DNA of 64,000 nucleotides from an uncultured Cyclobacteriaceae bacterium (GTDB lineage Bacteria; Bacteroidota; Bacteroidia; Cytophagales; Cyclobacteriaceae): contig CAKZRQ010000057.1 of assembly GCA_937146645.1 (NCBI GenBank), positions 62,001 to 126,000 on the forward strand, written 5' to 3'. Both the position numbers and the translations under genes were made by a program. Positions 51,729 through 62,301 of the stretch are shown here, one piece after another. The notes under the pieces are model-generated. The model did no database searches, was not told the origin of the DNA, and saw only the letters and a list, made by a program, of their open reading frames with translations. Position 1 is the stretch's first letter. Each line of letters opens with the position of its first letter.

Positions 51729-53833
51729 ACATTAAGCAATCCATAGTACTCCGTGTGCGTTTGGCGTTTATTTTAATCGCCCTGGCTGCGGCTGCCATTC
51801 CCTATCAGATTATCAGGCTACAGCTTGATGAAGGGGATAAGTGGAGAGCTAAAGCAAAAACGATCAATTTCCAATACCGAGAGGTTCCGGCCACTCGAGG
51901 GAACATATATGCCGGAGATGGGAGCCTTTTGGCTACTAGTCTTCCATTTTATAGGGTCGCAATGGATCCCACCATGGCTAAGGATGCTACGATAAAAGAA
52001 GGGATTGACGAGCTTGCTAATAATCTGTCCGCATATTACCGAGACAGGTCAGCTGCTTCCTATAAAAGGAAAATAATGGATGCACGTCACGATAAGAAGC
52101 GCTACATCGTGCTTAATCGTAGACAAATCGGCTATCAGGATATGCAGAGGATGTCTGAGTGGCCTGTTTTCAATAGAGGTAGACTAGGTGGAGGAGTCCT
52201 TTTCGAAAAAGTTGAAAAAAGATATCAGCCATTCCAGTCATTGGCTAGTCGTACGGTTGGCTTTATCAATGAGGATGAATATGGCGCTGGAATCGAATAC
52301 AGCTTTAATGATTACCTAAAGGGTCAAACCGGAAAAGCTCTTTTCCAAAGATTAGCGGGTGGTAGCTGGAAGCCTGTTTTTGACGCAGAAGATGTCAAAC
52401 CGGAAGACGGAAGTGATGTCATTACTACTCTGGACGTCAATATTCAGGATATTGCAGAGACGGCCTTGCTACGTCAGCTTCTTGATAGGGAAGCTCAATT
52501 TGGTTCCGTGATCGTCATGGAGGTTAAGACAGGGGAGATCAAGGCCATCGCCAACCTTCAGAAGAATAAGAGTGGGAAAGGCTACGGTGAGAATTATAAC
52601 TATGCAATAGGTGATCAGGGGAATACAGAGCCTGGTTCCACGTTCAAGTTATTTTCCATGCTGACGCTTCTTGAAGAGAACAAAGTCAGTCTTGAAGACA
52701 AAATCGAAACCGGCAATGGGGCCTATAGATTTTACGATCGCATCATGCGTGATGCTAAAAATGGAGGTTATGGTACACTGACCGTTCGAGAGGCCTTTGA
52801 GAAATCCTCGAATGTGGCTATTTCGAAATTGGTCGAGGAACACTTTGGCGCGAGCCCTTCTAAATTCCTGGCCTATTTGGATCAAACAGGATTGAAGGAG
52901 CCATTTGGTTTTCAGTTAGTGGGTGAAGGAAAGCCATTTTTCAAGACTCCCGGAACTAAGACCTGGTATGGTACTTCGTTGCCATGGATTTCAATTGGCT
53001 ATGAATCCAAGCTCAATCCATTACACACTTTGGCACTGTATAATGCTGTGGCAAATGATGGTAAGATGATGAAGCCTTATCTGATTAAGGCCATAACCAA
53101 AGGAAACCAAATCGAGGAGAGATATGATCCTGAAGTGATTCGTGAAGAGATTGCTTCTGAAAAGACGATTGGACTTCTCAAGGAGCTTTTAGAAGGTGTG
53201 GTCGAGCGTGGCACTGCCAGAAATATTTCAAATGACGAGTTCAGAATTGCCGGAAAAACAGGAACGGCTCAAAAGCTGATCGACGGAAGATATACGAAGA
53301 AATACTACACAAGCTTTGCGGGATACTTCCCCGCAGATCGACCTAAATATTCCATGATCGTGGTGATCGATAGTCCTAAAGGGTTCATGGCTTATGGTGG
53401 AGATGTTTGTGCTCCTGTATTTAAGGAGATTGCCAATCGGGTTTATGCGCTTGATATGGAATTGAATCCATCGAATCAGACACTGATTGCAGAAAAAGAT
53501 TCCGAAGACAATCCATTACCCATGATCCGAGCTGGAAAGGGATCTGAGATTGGGCAAATCCTTGCTGAGCTTGGGGTCCCATCCGAGACGGAGGAATCTG
53601 ATGAGTGGGTCAAGACATTTGCTCAGGAAAAGACAGTGAATTGGAAGGATAATCCAATGGATCAGGAGACTATTCCAGATGTCTCTGGACTGCCATTGAG
53701 GGACGCTCTTTTCATTTTAGAAAATATAGGTCTCAAAGTGGATTACACAGGTAAGGGCCGGGTGAAATCCCAATCTATTCCTGCTGGAAGTCAGCTAAAA
53801 CCAAATTCCACCATAAATCTTCGACTCGGCTAA
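51725..53833 (+). CDS. ftsI: Division penicillin-binding protein with PASTA domain
   Basis: 702 residues from a GTG that overlaps the ftsL stop (GTGA). It has one N-terminal membrane anchor, a pedestal domain (about 55-220, with PATRGNIYAGDGSLLATSLP), and the transpeptidase with the catalytic STFK at 305-308, SSN at 361-363 and KTG at 511-513. The C-terminal PASTA-like domain (about 645-702, IPDVSGLPLRDALFILENIG) occurs in Firmicutes PBP2x and Bacteroidota FtsI. It crosslinks septal peptidoglycan. Confidence 0.96.
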   Translation: MNIKQSIVLRVRLAFILIALAAAAIPYQIIRLQLDEGDKWRAKAKTINFQYREVPATRGNIYAGDGSLLATSLPFYRVAMDPTMAKDATIKEGIDELANNLSAYYRDRSAASYKRKIMDARHDKKRYIVLNRRQIGYQDMQRMSEWPVFNRGRLGGGVLFEKVEKRYQPFQSLASRTVGFINEDEYGAGIEYSFNDYLKGQTGKALFQRLAGGSWKPVFDAEDVKPEDGSDVITTLDVNIQDIAETALLRQLLDREAQFGSVIVMEVKTGEIKAIANLQKNKSGKGYGENYNYAIGDQGNTEPGSTFKLFSMLTLLEENKVSLEDKIETGNGAYRFYDRIMRDAKNGGYGTLTVREAFEKSSNVAISKLVEEHFGASPSKFLAYLDQTGLKEPFGFQLVGEGKPFFKTPGTKTWYGTSLPWISIGYESKLNPLHTLALYNAVANDGKMMKPYLIKAITKGNQIEERYDPEVIREEIASEKTIGLLKELLEGVVERGTARNISNDEFRIAGKTGTAQKLIDGRYTKKYYTSFAGYFPADRPKYSMIVVIDSPKGFMAYGGDVCAPVFKEIANRVYALDMELNPSNQTLIAEKDSEDNPLPMIRAGKGSEIGQILAELGVPSETEESDEWVKTFAQEKTVNWKDNPMDQETIPDVSGLPLRDALFILENIGLKVDYTGKGRVKSQSIPAGSQLKPNSTINLRLG

Positions 53834-55297
53834 ATGAAGATTCTTAAGGACATATTGTATCGAGTTTCGCTTCAGTCTACCATCGGTGATATGGAGAGTA
53901 CATTGGTGGATATTGCCTTCGATAGCCGAAAGGTGAAAGAAGGTTCTGCCTTTGTGGCTATTCCTGGTACTCAGGTCGATGGACATGATTACATTCCAAA
54001 GGCTATTGAGCTTGGGGCCAAAATAATTGTTTGTGAGACCTTTCCAGAGGTAATAAAGGAAGGGGTTACTTACGTTCAGGTTCAGGATTCCTCCAAAGCT
54101 TTGGGGATAATGGCTGCCAATTTCTACGGAAATCCATCCAATCATATCAAGGTGGTAGCAGTCACCGGTACCAACGGAAAAACAACCACGGTTACCCTTT
54201 TGCATCAGCTTTTCCAGGACATGGGATATACGAGTGGATTACTTTCCACTGTGGAGAATAAAATTAACGAAGAGGTAATCCCAAGTACGCATACCACTCC
54301 TGATTCCTTGAGTGTTCAGGAATTGCTTGCCCAAATGCTTGAAGCGGGCTGTACCCATTGTTTTATGGAGGCCAGCTCACATGCCATTGTTCAGGAAAGA
54401 ATTGCTGGCTTGAACTTAGCAGGAGCAGTATTTACTAATATTTCGCACGACCATCTGGATTATCATAAGACCTTCGAGGAGTACATCAAGGCCAAAAAGA
54501 AGCTGTTTGATGATCTTCCAAAGGACGCTTTTGCCTTAGTCAACATAGACGATAAAAGAGGGAAGGTGATGGTCCAAAATACCAAGGCAACCATTCAGCA
54601 TTTCGCCCTTAAAACCGCCGCAGACTTTAAAGCAAAAATTCTTTCAAATACGCTTGAGGGACTTGAATTAGATGTAAAAGGAAAGTTGATCTGGTTCAGA
54701 ATGATTGGCGCATTCAATGCTTATAACATTTTAGCGGTGCTGGGAACAGCTCTTTTGCTCGGAGAGGATGAGGATGAAGTGTTACAGTCACTGTCTGGAA
54801 TAAAAGGAGCCAAGGGTCGATTCGATAGAATTTCAATTGCTGGAATTACAGCAATCGTGGACTATGCACATACCCCTGATGCTTTAGAGAATGTCTTGAA
54901 AACCATCAATGATGTTCGAACTGGAGGTGAGCAGCTGACGACTGTCGTTGGTTGTGGCGGGGATAGGGATAAGACCAAAAGGCCAGTAATGGCAAAAATT
55001 GCTGTTTCAGAAAGTGATAAGGCTATTCTTACATCGGATAATCCGAGGACAGAGGAGCCACAAGCGATTTTGGATGATATGCAGGCAGGAGTAGGGCCTA
55101 CGGATTTAAGGAAAACTTTATCCATTGTAGATCGAAGAGAAGCCATCAAGACAGCATGCATGCTTTCTCAGAAGGGAGATATCATCCTTATCGCTGGAAA
55201 AGGTCATGAGGATTACCAGGAGATCAATGGAGTAAAACACCATTTTGATGATTCAGAAGTGGTGACTGAATTTTTAACCCAACTCAACCAAAACTAA
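53834..55297 (+). CDS. murE: UDP-MurNAc-tripeptide synthetase
   Basis: 487 residues. ATP loop [11 protein letters not shown], the central YAHTPD, and [10 protein letters not shown]. The DNPR motif marks meso-diaminopimelate-adding enzymes rather than lysine-adding ones. It ligates the third residue of the stem peptide to UDP-MurNAc-L-Ala-D-Glu. Its ATG directly follows the ftsI stop, and its own stop shares one base with the mraY ATG. Confidence 0.97.
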   Translation: MKILKDILYRVSLQSTIGDMESTLVDIAFDSRKVKEGSAFVAIPGTQVDGHDYIPKAIELGAKIIVCETFPEVIKEGVTYVQVQDSSKALGIMAANFYGNPSNHIKVVAVTGTNGKTTTVTLLHQLFQDMGYTSGLLSTVENKINEEVIPSTHTTPDSLSVQELLAQMLEAGCTHCFMEASSHAIVQERIAGLNLAGAVFTNISHDHLDYHKTFEEYIKAKKKLFDDLPKDAFALVNIDDKRGKVMVQNTKATIQHFALKTAADFKAKILSNTLEGLELDVKGKLIWFRMIGAFNAYNILAVLGTALLLGEDEDEVLQSLSGIKGAKGRFDRISIAGITAIVDYAHTPDALENVLKTINDVRTGGEQLTTVVGCGGDRDKTKRPVMAKIAVSESDKAILTSDNPRTEEPQAILDDMQAGVGPTDLRKTLSIVDRREAIKTACMLSQKGDIILIAGKGHEDYQEINGVKHHFDDSEVVTEFLTQLNQN

Positions 55298-56508
55298 TGC
55301 TCTATCCAATTTTCAACTATCTCGACCAAGTATTGGATGTGCCAGGAGCAGGGGTGTTTCAGTATATCTCTTTCCGTGCGGGCATGGCAGCGGTTTTCTC
55401 CCTGATCGTGACCATCACTTTTGGTCATCGAATCATTGATTGGATTCGAAATCGACAGATCGGTGAGACGGTAAGAGATTTAGGTCTTGAGGGCCAAAGC
55501 CAAAAGAAGGGAACCCCAACTATGGGTGGTTTGATGATCATTGCTGCAATCCTAATCCCTACTCTGTTATTTGCGAACCTCCAAAACATTTACATTCAGC
55601 TTCTCCTGATTACGACTGTTTGGTTAGGTGGGATTGGATTCCTGGATGATTACATCAAGGTCTTCAAAAAGAATAAAGAAGGTTTGGCCGGAAGATTCAA
55701 AATTGTGGGTCAAATCGGTATTGGAATCATCGTTGGGGCTACCCTTTATTTCCATGAAGATGTGGTGGTTAGGGATTTTCAGACCCCAGTTTCTATTGAG
55801 CAGGGAGTGGTAGAAACTCCTGCTTATCAGGATGTTAAAATTGCGAAGACTACGATTCCATTTGTAAAGAACAACGAGCTTAACTATGAAAATCTGTTAG
55901 GATTTTTGGGTGAAGCCATGACCCCGGTTCTCTACATTTTTGTGGTGATTTTCATTATTACAGCTGTCTCCAATGCCGCAAATATTACTGATGGAATAGA
56001 TGGTCTGGCTGCGGGTACTTCTGCTATCATTGGGCTCACTATTGCCATTTTCGCCTACATCTCGGGTAATGCGATTTTCTCACAATACCTGAATGTGATG
56101 TACATCCCGAATTCGGGGGAGTTGGTAATTTTCTCTGCAGCATTCATAGGTGCCTGTATCGGATTCCTTTGGTACAATGCCTTCCCGGCACAAGTCTTTA
56201 TGGGTGACACTGGAAGCTTAATGCTCGGTGGAGTAATTGCTGTGCTCGCATTAACCCTTAGGAAGGAATTACTGATTCCATTGATGTGTGGAATTTTTGT
56301 GGTAGAAAACGTGAGCGTCATGCTTCAGGTGGGCTACTTCAAATACACGAAAAGAAAATATGGTGAAGGGAGAAGAATATTTCTTATGTCTCCAATCCAT
56401 CACCACTATCAAAAGAAAAACATACCTGAAGCAAAGATTGTGACCAGATTCTGGATCGTGGGGATCCTCCTTGCTGTAATGACTTTGGCCACTTTGAAAT
56501 TGAGATAA
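55297..56508 (+). CDS. mraY: Phospho-MurNAc-pentapeptide transferase
   Basis: 403 residues, about 40 more than in E. coli, because a loop after about 150 (from [15 protein letters not shown] to NNELNYENL) is inserted, as usual in Bacteroidota. Ten membrane segments; motifs [35 protein letters not shown] and [11 protein letters not shown]. It transfers phospho-MurNAc-pentapeptide to undecaprenyl phosphate, making lipid I. The start overlaps the murE stop by one base (TAATG). Confidence 0.97.
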   Translation: MLYPIFNYLDQVLDVPGAGVFQYISFRAGMAAVFSLIVTITFGHRIIDWIRNRQIGETVRDLGLEGQSQKKGTPTMGGLMIIAAILIPTLLFANLQNIYIQLLLITTVWLGGIGFLDDYIKVFKKNKEGLAGRFKIVGQIGIGIIVGATLYFHEDVVVRDFQTPVSIEQGVVETPAYQDVKIAKTTIPFVKNNELNYENLLGFLGEAMTPVLYIFVVIFIITAVSNAANITDGIDGLAAGTSAIIGLTIAIFAYISGNAIFSQYLNVMYIPNSGELVIFSAAFIGACIGFLWYNAFPAQVFMGDTGSLMLGGVIAVLALTLRKELLIPLMCGIFVVENVSVMLQVGYFKYTKRKYGEGRRIFLMSPIHHHYQKKNIPEAKIVTRFWIVGILLAVMTLATLKLR

Positions 56509-57855
56509 ATGAAACGAATAGTCATTCTGGGATGCGGAGAAAGCGGAATGGGAGCTGCAAGGCTAGCCAAACAGAATGGCTATGACGTTTTCGTTTCTGA
56601 ATTTGGTGAAATATCTGAATCCAAAAAAGAATTACTTCAATCTGAAGAGATCTCTTTTGAAGAAAAAGGACATTCAAAAGCGTTGATTTTGAATGCGGAT
56701 ATAATCATCAAAAGTCCCGGGATATCTCCAAGGATTCCTCTTTTGCTGGAAGCGTCTGAAAAAGGAATTGAGATTATTGATGAGCTGGAATTTGCCTATG
56801 GCTTTTCCAAAGGGAAGGTAATCGCCATAACCGGAACGAACGGAAAAACCACCACTACATCCATGATTTATCATGTGATGGAAAGTGCTGGAATGAATGT
56901 GGGAGTAGCTGGAAATATCGGCCAAAGTTGGGCTTCGCAACTATTAGATTCTGATCATGATTGGTGGGTAATCGAATGCAGTAGTTTTCAGATTGAAGGA
57001 ATGAAATCCTTCAGACCTCATATTGGGATTTTAACCAATATCACTGCTGATCATCTGGATCGATATGAGTACGATTTGGATAAATACATTGCTGCGAAGT
57101 TTGGACTATTCAAGAATCAAACTGAAGATGACTTTGCCATATTCCTTAAAGGAGATGAGAATTCAGACAAAGGCAGAGCAACAAGTTCTATTTCCTCTGG
57201 AATTCTAGAAGTATCCAATAATGAGAACACGGAGGCATTTGTACGAGGCGATATTCTTGAATTCAATTTATCTCTTCAGGCTTGGCAACTAGAGGTAAAT
57301 CAGATCCCTGTTCCAGGGGAGCATAATCAATTGAATGCACTCTTCACGGGCTTAGCCTGTCAGCTTGCAGGATTGAGTCCTCAAGAAATAAAAGAAGGCA
57401 TCTCTTCATTCCATGGGATCGAACATAGAATGGAAAAGGTTAGAGTGCTGGATGGTGTTGCCTTTGTAAATGATAGCAAGGGAACCAATGTGGATGCGAC
57501 TTCTTATGCACTAAGGTCTTATGATCAACCATTGATTTGGATCGCTGGGGGAGTGGACAAAGGAAATGATTATTCCAGCATTACTGGCTTAGTTGAAAAG
57601 CAAGTCAAAGGATTGATTTGTCTTGGCAAGGATAACCAAAAACTGAAATCAGCTTTTGGTGATATCGTGGCTGATATCAGAGAAACTCAGGCCATGACCC
57701 AGGCAGTGAATTGGGGTCAGGAAATCGGGACGGATGGAGATGTGGTCTTGCTTTCACCAGCATGTGCCAGCTTTGATCTCTTTAAGAATTATGAAGACCG
57801 CGGACATCAGTTCGTCGAGGCAGTAAATCAACTTAAACCCAAGACCCTGGCATGA
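56509..57855 (+). CDS. murD: UDP-MurNAc-L-Ala:D-Glu ligase
   Basis: 448 residues. The N-terminal UDP-binding Rossmann start is VILGCGESGMGAARLAKQNG, the ATP loop is [14 protein letters not shown], and other markers are NITADHLDRY, FVNDSKGTNVDAT and LSPACASFDLFKNY. It adds D-Glu to UDP-MurNAc-L-Ala. Its ATG follows directly after the mraY stop and its own stop overlaps ftsW by 4 nt. Confidence 0.97.
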   Translation: MKRIVILGCGESGMGAARLAKQNGYDVFVSEFGEISESKKELLQSEEISFEEKGHSKALILNADIIIKSPGISPRIPLLLEASEKGIEIIDELEFAYGFSKGKVIAITGTNGKTTTTSMIYHVMESAGMNVGVAGNIGQSWASQLLDSDHDWWVIECSSFQIEGMKSFRPHIGILTNITADHLDRYEYDLDKYIAAKFGLFKNQTEDDFAIFLKGDENSDKGRATSSISSGILEVSNNENTEAFVRGDILEFNLSLQAWQLEVNQIPVPGEHNQLNALFTGLACQLAGLSPQEIKEGISSFHGIEHRMEKVRVLDGVAFVNDSKGTNVDATSYALRSYDQPLIWIAGGVDKGNDYSSITGLVEKQVKGLICLGKDNQKLKSAFGDIVADIRETQAMTQAVNWGQEIGTDGDVVLLSPACASFDLFKNYEDRGHQFVEAVNQLKPKTLA

Positions 57856-59021
57856 TACAATTCAAATCTTGGATAGACGAGCATTTTAAGGGGGACCCAA
57901 TCATCTGGGGAATCGTGATTTTACTTTCCCTTTTCAGTATTCTGGTAGTTTATTCTGCCACGGGGTCACTGGCATATAAATATGCCGGAGGAAACACGGA
58001 GGTGTATCTTTTTAGACACTCCTTTCTGGTATTGGTTTCTCTTGCGGTGATGTGGTTTGCCCACAAAATTCCTTACAGAAATTACGCTTTGTACGCGCGA
58101 CTAGCCATGTACCTGTCGATTCCATTGCTTTTGGTAACCTATTTATTCGGCTCAAATATCAATGAAGCGAATCGATGGTTGACCATCCCAGTCATCAATC
58201 AAGCTTTCCAACCGTCCGATTTGGCTAAGCTGGCTTTGATTTCTGCTTTGGCAGCCATGCTTGCCAGCAAGCAAAACAATATCAAGGACTTTAAGACCAC
58301 CTTCCTTCCAATCATCATTGCCATCGGGGTTATTTGCGGACTGATTGCTTTGGCAAATATGTCCACCGCCATTCTCCTTCTTTCAACATGTCTTTTGATC
58401 ATGTTTATCGGAAGGGTTCCCATGAAGTATTTACTCATGGTGGTATTGGTTGGGGTGCTTGGTCTTACCTCTGCGGCCTTCTTAGGACAAAGGGGACAAA
58501 CCTTTGTGTCAAGAATTGAAAGCTTTGTAGACCCGGAAGAAATTCCTTTCCAGGCGGAGCAATCCTATATCGCAATTTCAACGGGTGGATTTACCGGTAA
58601 AGGACCAGGGAATAGTGAGCAAAGAAACTCTTTACCACACCCATATTCCGATTTTATCTATGCGATCATTATCGAAGAATATGGAGTAGCCGGAGGAGTT
58701 GGGGTTCTCTTTTTATATCTGGCCTTACTCTATCGAGGGATGCGGATTGTCGCGAATTCCAATAAAGCATTCGGAGGTCTATTGTCTGCTGGGCTGAGCT
58801 TCGCGCTAGTCATACAAGCATTAGTCAATATGTCCGTTGCTGTGGGTCTGGGACCCATCACAGGATTGCCATTACCTCTACTTAGTATGGGTGGAACATC
58901 CCTTGTTTTCACAGGGATTTCTCTTGGAATTATCCTGAGCGTGAGCCGAGGAGACCATCAGGAAGAGGCACAAAAGGCCACGAGTCCTTTTGCAAATAAA
59001 CCAAGATTTAAAACTGCGTAA
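57852..59021 (+). CDS. ftsW: FtsW/RodA-type septal glycosyltransferase
   Basis: 389 residues with ten membrane segments. SEDS motifs: WLTIPVINQAFQPSDLAKLA (FQPSE-like), the extracytoplasmic loop RIESFVDPEEIPFQAEQSYI, GGFTGKGPGNSEQRNSLPHP and the end GLPLPLLSMGGTSL. It polymerises lipid II with FtsI at the septum. It overlaps murD by 4 nt (ATGA). Confidence 0.95.
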   Translation: MIQFKSWIDEHFKGDPIIWGIVILLSLFSILVVYSATGSLAYKYAGGNTEVYLFRHSFLVLVSLAVMWFAHKIPYRNYALYARLAMYLSIPLLLVTYLFGSNINEANRWLTIPVINQAFQPSDLAKLALISALAAMLASKQNNIKDFKTTFLPIIIAIGVICGLIALANMSTAILLLSTCLLIMFIGRVPMKYLLMVVLVGVLGLTSAAFLGQRGQTFVSRIESFVDPEEIPFQAEQSYIAISTGGFTGKGPGNSEQRNSLPHPYSDFIYAIIIEEYGVAGGVGVLFLYLALLYRGMRIVANSNKAFGGLLSAGLSFALVIQALVNMSVAVGLGPITGLPLPLLSMGGTSLVFTGISLGIILSVSRGDHQEEAQKATSPFANKPRFKTA

Positions 59022-59023
59022 CT

Positions 59024-60130
59024 ATAGAAACGAAAAGCACATATCGATTATTAATCAGCGGAGGAGGCACTGGAGGCCACATCTATCCAGCTTTGGCAAT
59101 AGCCAATAAGTGGAAAGAAATGTATCCAGAAAGTGAGATTCTGTTCGTGGGTGCTTTGGGCAAAATGGAGATGCAGAAGATCCCTGAAGCTGGATATAAA
59201 ATAATTGGATTACCTGTTGCTGGGCTTCAAAGAAGTTTGACAGCTGATAATCTCAGCTTTCCTGTTAAGCTCTGGAAAAGTTTGATGCAGGCTAAGGACA
59301 TCATAAAGGATTTTAAGCCTGATGTGGTAATTGGGGTTGGCGGTTATGCTAGTGGCCCAGTGCTTTTTATGGCTCAGAGAAAAGGAATTCCAAGCCTATT
59401 ACAAGAGCAGAATTCCTATGCAGGATTGACCAATAAGATTCTTGGTAAGAAGGCAATGAAAATTTGCGTGGCCTATCCTGAGATGGAGAAATTTTTCCCT
59501 GGAGAAAAGATATCCTACACAGGTAACCCAGTTCGAGCTGATATTCTGGAGCTAGAAGGAAAGAGAGAAAAGGCATTGGAGCACTTTGGTTTGGCCAGTG
59601 ATCGGAAGACTATTCTAATTCTTGGTGGGTCACTTGGCGCAAGAACCCTGAATCGCGCTTTGCTGAAAGATATTGAAGCTCTGAATAAGGAATATCAAGT
59701 GCTTTGGCAAAGTGGAAGATTCTATTTCAAAAGCATGCTCGAGGCTGTGGAAGGGAAAGGCTATGATCACATCCATCTGAGAGAATTCATTCGGGAAATG
59801 GATCTGGCTTATGCAGCTGCAGATGTGGTGGTTTCCCGTGCTGGGGCACTTTCTGTTTCTGAGCTTTCGCTTGTGGGTAAGCCGGTGATTTTTATCCCAT
59901 CTCCGAATGTGGCTGAAGATCATCAAACCAAAAATGCTATGGCTTATGTCTCGAATGGTGCAGCCATTCTTTTGAAGGACTCTGAGACGGAGGGTATGCT
60001 AAAGGAAAAAGTGGATGAGTTGCTGAAGGATGAGACCAAGATGGTTGAATTAGGAAAGAATATTCGGGCTATGGCGAAGCCAAATGCCGCAGAAGATATA
60101 TGTAATGAAATTTATCGATTGGTAAGTTGA
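59024..60130 (+). CDS. murG: MurG glycosyltransferase with a probable ATA start
   Basis: 368 residues if translation begins at ATA, two bases after the ftsW stop. The N-terminal G-loop GGGTGGHIYPALA, needed for the lipid-I face, lies entirely upstream of the first TTG at 59093, and the frame is closed by a TAA at 59009. No ATG, GTG or TTG exists between them; ATA at 59024 is the only near-cognate with the expected N-terminus (IETKSTYRLLISGGG). Later markers are ISYTGNPVRADIL, SRAGALSVSELSLVGKP and SPNVAEDHQTKNA. It adds GlcNAc to lipid I to make lipid II. Confidence 0.9.
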   Translation: METKSTYRLLISGGGTGGHIYPALAIANKWKEMYPESEILFVGALGKMEMQKIPEAGYKIIGLPVAGLQRSLTADNLSFPVKLWKSLMQAKDIIKDFKPDVVIGVGGYASGPVLFMAQRKGIPSLLQEQNSYAGLTNKILGKKAMKICVAYPEMEKFFPGEKISYTGNPVRADILELEGKREKALEHFGLASDRKTILILGGSLGARTLNRALLKDIEALNKEYQVLWQSGRFYFKSMLEAVEGKGYDHIHLREFIREMDLAYAAADVVVSRAGALSVSELSLVGKPVIFIPSPNVAEDHQTKNAMAYVSNGAAILLKDSETEGMLKEKVDELLKDETKMVELGKNIRAMAKPNAAEDICNEIYRLVS

Positions 60131-61536
60131 GTTTAAAAGGAATACATAGCGTCCATTTCTTAGGAATAGGAGGAATCGGAATGAGCTCCATCGCACGTTG
60201 GTGTGTGAGCAAGGGAATTCAGGTTTCTGGCTATGATCGTACTCCTTCCGCTCTTACAGATGAGCTGGAGAAAGAGGGTATGGATATTTCTTTTGAAGAC
60301 TCTTTGGATACCATTCCAGAAGAATTCAAGGAAAATAAGGATAAGGCACTGGTGATTTGGACACCAGCCATGCCAGACGAAAGTCCGCAACTGAATTATT
60401 TCAGAGATCATGGATTTATCTTGAAAAAGCGATCTGAAGTCCTGGGTGATATTACCGCTGAAGAGTTTACCATCGCGGTGGCTGGAACTCATGGAAAGAC
60501 CACTACTTCCAGTATGATTGCCCACTTATTATATCAGGCGAATGTGCCTGTCACGGCATTTCTTGGTGGGCTTTCTCAAAATTATCAGAGCAATTATCTG
60601 AGTTCAGAAAAGAAAGGAAAAGCTTCAGTCTTTGTAGTGGAAGCAGATGAGTTTGATCGTTCGTTTTTGCGATTGAATCCCTCCGTGGGAGTGGTGACGA
60701 GTGTGGATCCTGATCATCTCGATATCTATGGAAGTGAAGATTCTATGATTGCCGGGTTTACCGATTTCATTAACCTGATCCAGAAGAAGGGTCATCTGTT
60801 CATCCAGACCAATGCCAACCAAAAGCTAAATGAACCTTCGGGAAACAAGCTAAGGGTAAAAGAATATGGATTGAGATCCTCTTCCATCACCGCTGAGAAT
60901 ATTCAGGCAAGACCGGATTCCTTTGTCTTTGATTATCAAGACAGGGATCAAAGGATTGATGGAATTACCCTTCCAATCCCAGGATATCATAATGTAGAAA
61001 ATGCACTTGTAGCCATTTCGATTGGGCTTTCACAAGGTTTGAGCGAAGCTCAAATCAAAGGAGGTATGCAGTCTTTTTCCGGGGTGAAGAGGAGATTTGA
61101 GATTCATTTGAGCGAGCCAAATTGCGTTTATATCGATGATTACGCGCATCATCCAGAAGAGATCCGATCTCTATTAAGTTCTGTGCGAGCCATGTATCCT
61201 GCTTTGAAAATCACGGCGATTTTCCAACCGCATCTTTTCACGAGAACCAGAGATTTTGCCAAGGATTTCAGCGAAAGTTTATCACTCGCTGATGAGGTGA
61301 TTCTTTTAGAAATCTACCCAGCCAGAGAGGAGCCTATCCCAGGTATAAACTCAAAGATTTTACTAGAAGGGATTGCTGCTCAAAGCAAGGAAGTGATCGC
61401 TAAAGATGCTCTAATTCAGAGTCTGTCAGATCGAAATCTAGAGGTGGTAATTACCATTGGGGCAGGCGATATTGATCGGCTTGTACCGAAAGTAGCCCAA
61501 TTTTTGTCTTCAAATCATACAGTTAGCGAAATATGA
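60127..61536 (+). CDS. murC: UDP-MurNAc:L-Ala ligase
   Basis: 469 residues from a TTG that overlaps the murG stop (TTGA). An internal ATG comes after the start of the Rossmann motif (VHFLGIGGIGMSS) and is therefore too late. ATP loop AVAGTHGKTTTSSM; other markers are VVEADEFDRSFLRL, DYAHHPEEIRSLL and IFQPHLFTRTRDF. It adds L-Ala to UDP-MurNAc, the first amino acid of the stem. It ends overlapping ftsQ by 4 nt. Confidence 0.96.
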   Translation: MSLKGIHSVHFLGIGGIGMSSIARWCVSKGIQVSGYDRTPSALTDELEKEGMDISFEDSLDTIPEEFKENKDKALVIWTPAMPDESPQLNYFRDHGFILKKRSEVLGDITAEEFTIAVAGTHGKTTTSSMIAHLLYQANVPVTAFLGGLSQNYQSNYLSSEKKGKASVFVVEADEFDRSFLRLNPSVGVVTSVDPDHLDIYGSEDSMIAGFTDFINLIQKKGHLFIQTNANQKLNEPSGNKLRVKEYGLRSSSITAENIQARPDSFVFDYQDRDQRIDGITLPIPGYHNVENALVAISIGLSQGLSEAQIKGGMQSFSGVKRRFEIHLSEPNCVYIDDYAHHPEEIRSLLSSVRAMYPALKITAIFQPHLFTRTRDFAKDFSESLSLADEVILLEIYPAREEPIPGINSKILLEGIAAQSKEVIAKDALIQSLSDRNLEVVITIGAGDIDRLVPKVAQFLSSNHTVSEI

Positions 61537-62291
61537 GACTACCAAAAGTTAAAAATATCGCTGTTTTCATTGGTTTGACTTTAGTCTTGCTTGGCTTCAT
61601 AGGCTTTGTAGAGAAGCAAACCATGGATAAGCTTTACCTCGATCGAGAGGTCTATATCCAGGGTGAGAGTGGCTTGTATTTCGTGGAAGAAAAGGAGATA
61701 GAACAGATCATATCTCAAGGATTCCCTGAGCTAATCGCGGGTTTGCCTTTGGCTCAGGTTCCTTTGAATGATATTGAGGATCGGCTCATGGGTCATCCAT
61801 TTGTGAATGGTGCTCAGGCCTATATCGGCCAAAAAGGAGTACTACAACTCCATGTAAAGCAACATAGACCGATTGCGAGAATAGTTCGATCTCGAGCAGC
61901 AGACGCCTATATCACGGAGGAGGGAAAAGTAATTCCAACTTCGGATTCGTACACCAGCCGGGTGATTGTGATCCATGGAGACTTCGCTGAAAAGTTGATG
62001 GATCAGGGAGAGGTAATGACGGAAATACCGGAGCTCATTGACCTGATTGAATTCATTGATGAGGATGAATTCTGGAGTGCTCAGATTACGGAAATAGAAG
62101 TGGAATCAAAGAATGATATCAGGCTGTATCAGCAGGTGGGAAGACAGGTGGTGGAGTTAGGATCAGCCCTTGATTTGGAAGAAAAATTTGAAAAGATCGA
62201 AGTCTTTTACAAGGAGATTTTGCCTCGTAAAGGCTGGAATGCATACAACCGAGTAAGCGTAAAATTTAAGAATCAAATCGTTTGTGAATAA
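61533..62291 (+). CDS. ftsQ: FtsQ-like divisome protein
   Basis: 252 residues: a short cytoplasmic tail, one membrane helix (about 8-26, IAVFIGLTLVLLGFIGFV), then a POTRA-like domain (about 40-110, LYFVEEKEIEQIISQGFP, HPFVNGAQAYIGQKGVLQLH) and an FtsQ beta domain. Sequence is divergent, as usual in Bacteroidota; identity is by architecture and by position between murC and ftsA. Confidence 0.88.
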   Translation: MRLPKVKNIAVFIGLTLVLLGFIGFVEKQTMDKLYLDREVYIQGESGLYFVEEKEIEQIISQGFPELIAGLPLAQVPLNDIEDRLMGHPFVNGAQAYIGQKGVLQLHVKQHRPIARIVRSRAADAYITEEGKVIPTSDSYTSRVIVIHGDFAEKLMDQGEVMTEIPELIDLIEFIDEDEFWSAQITEIEVESKNDIRLYQQVGRQVVELGSALDLEEKFEKIEVFYKEILPRKGWNAYNRVSVKFKNQIVCE

Positions 62292-62301
62292 TAGCAAGGG
62301 A

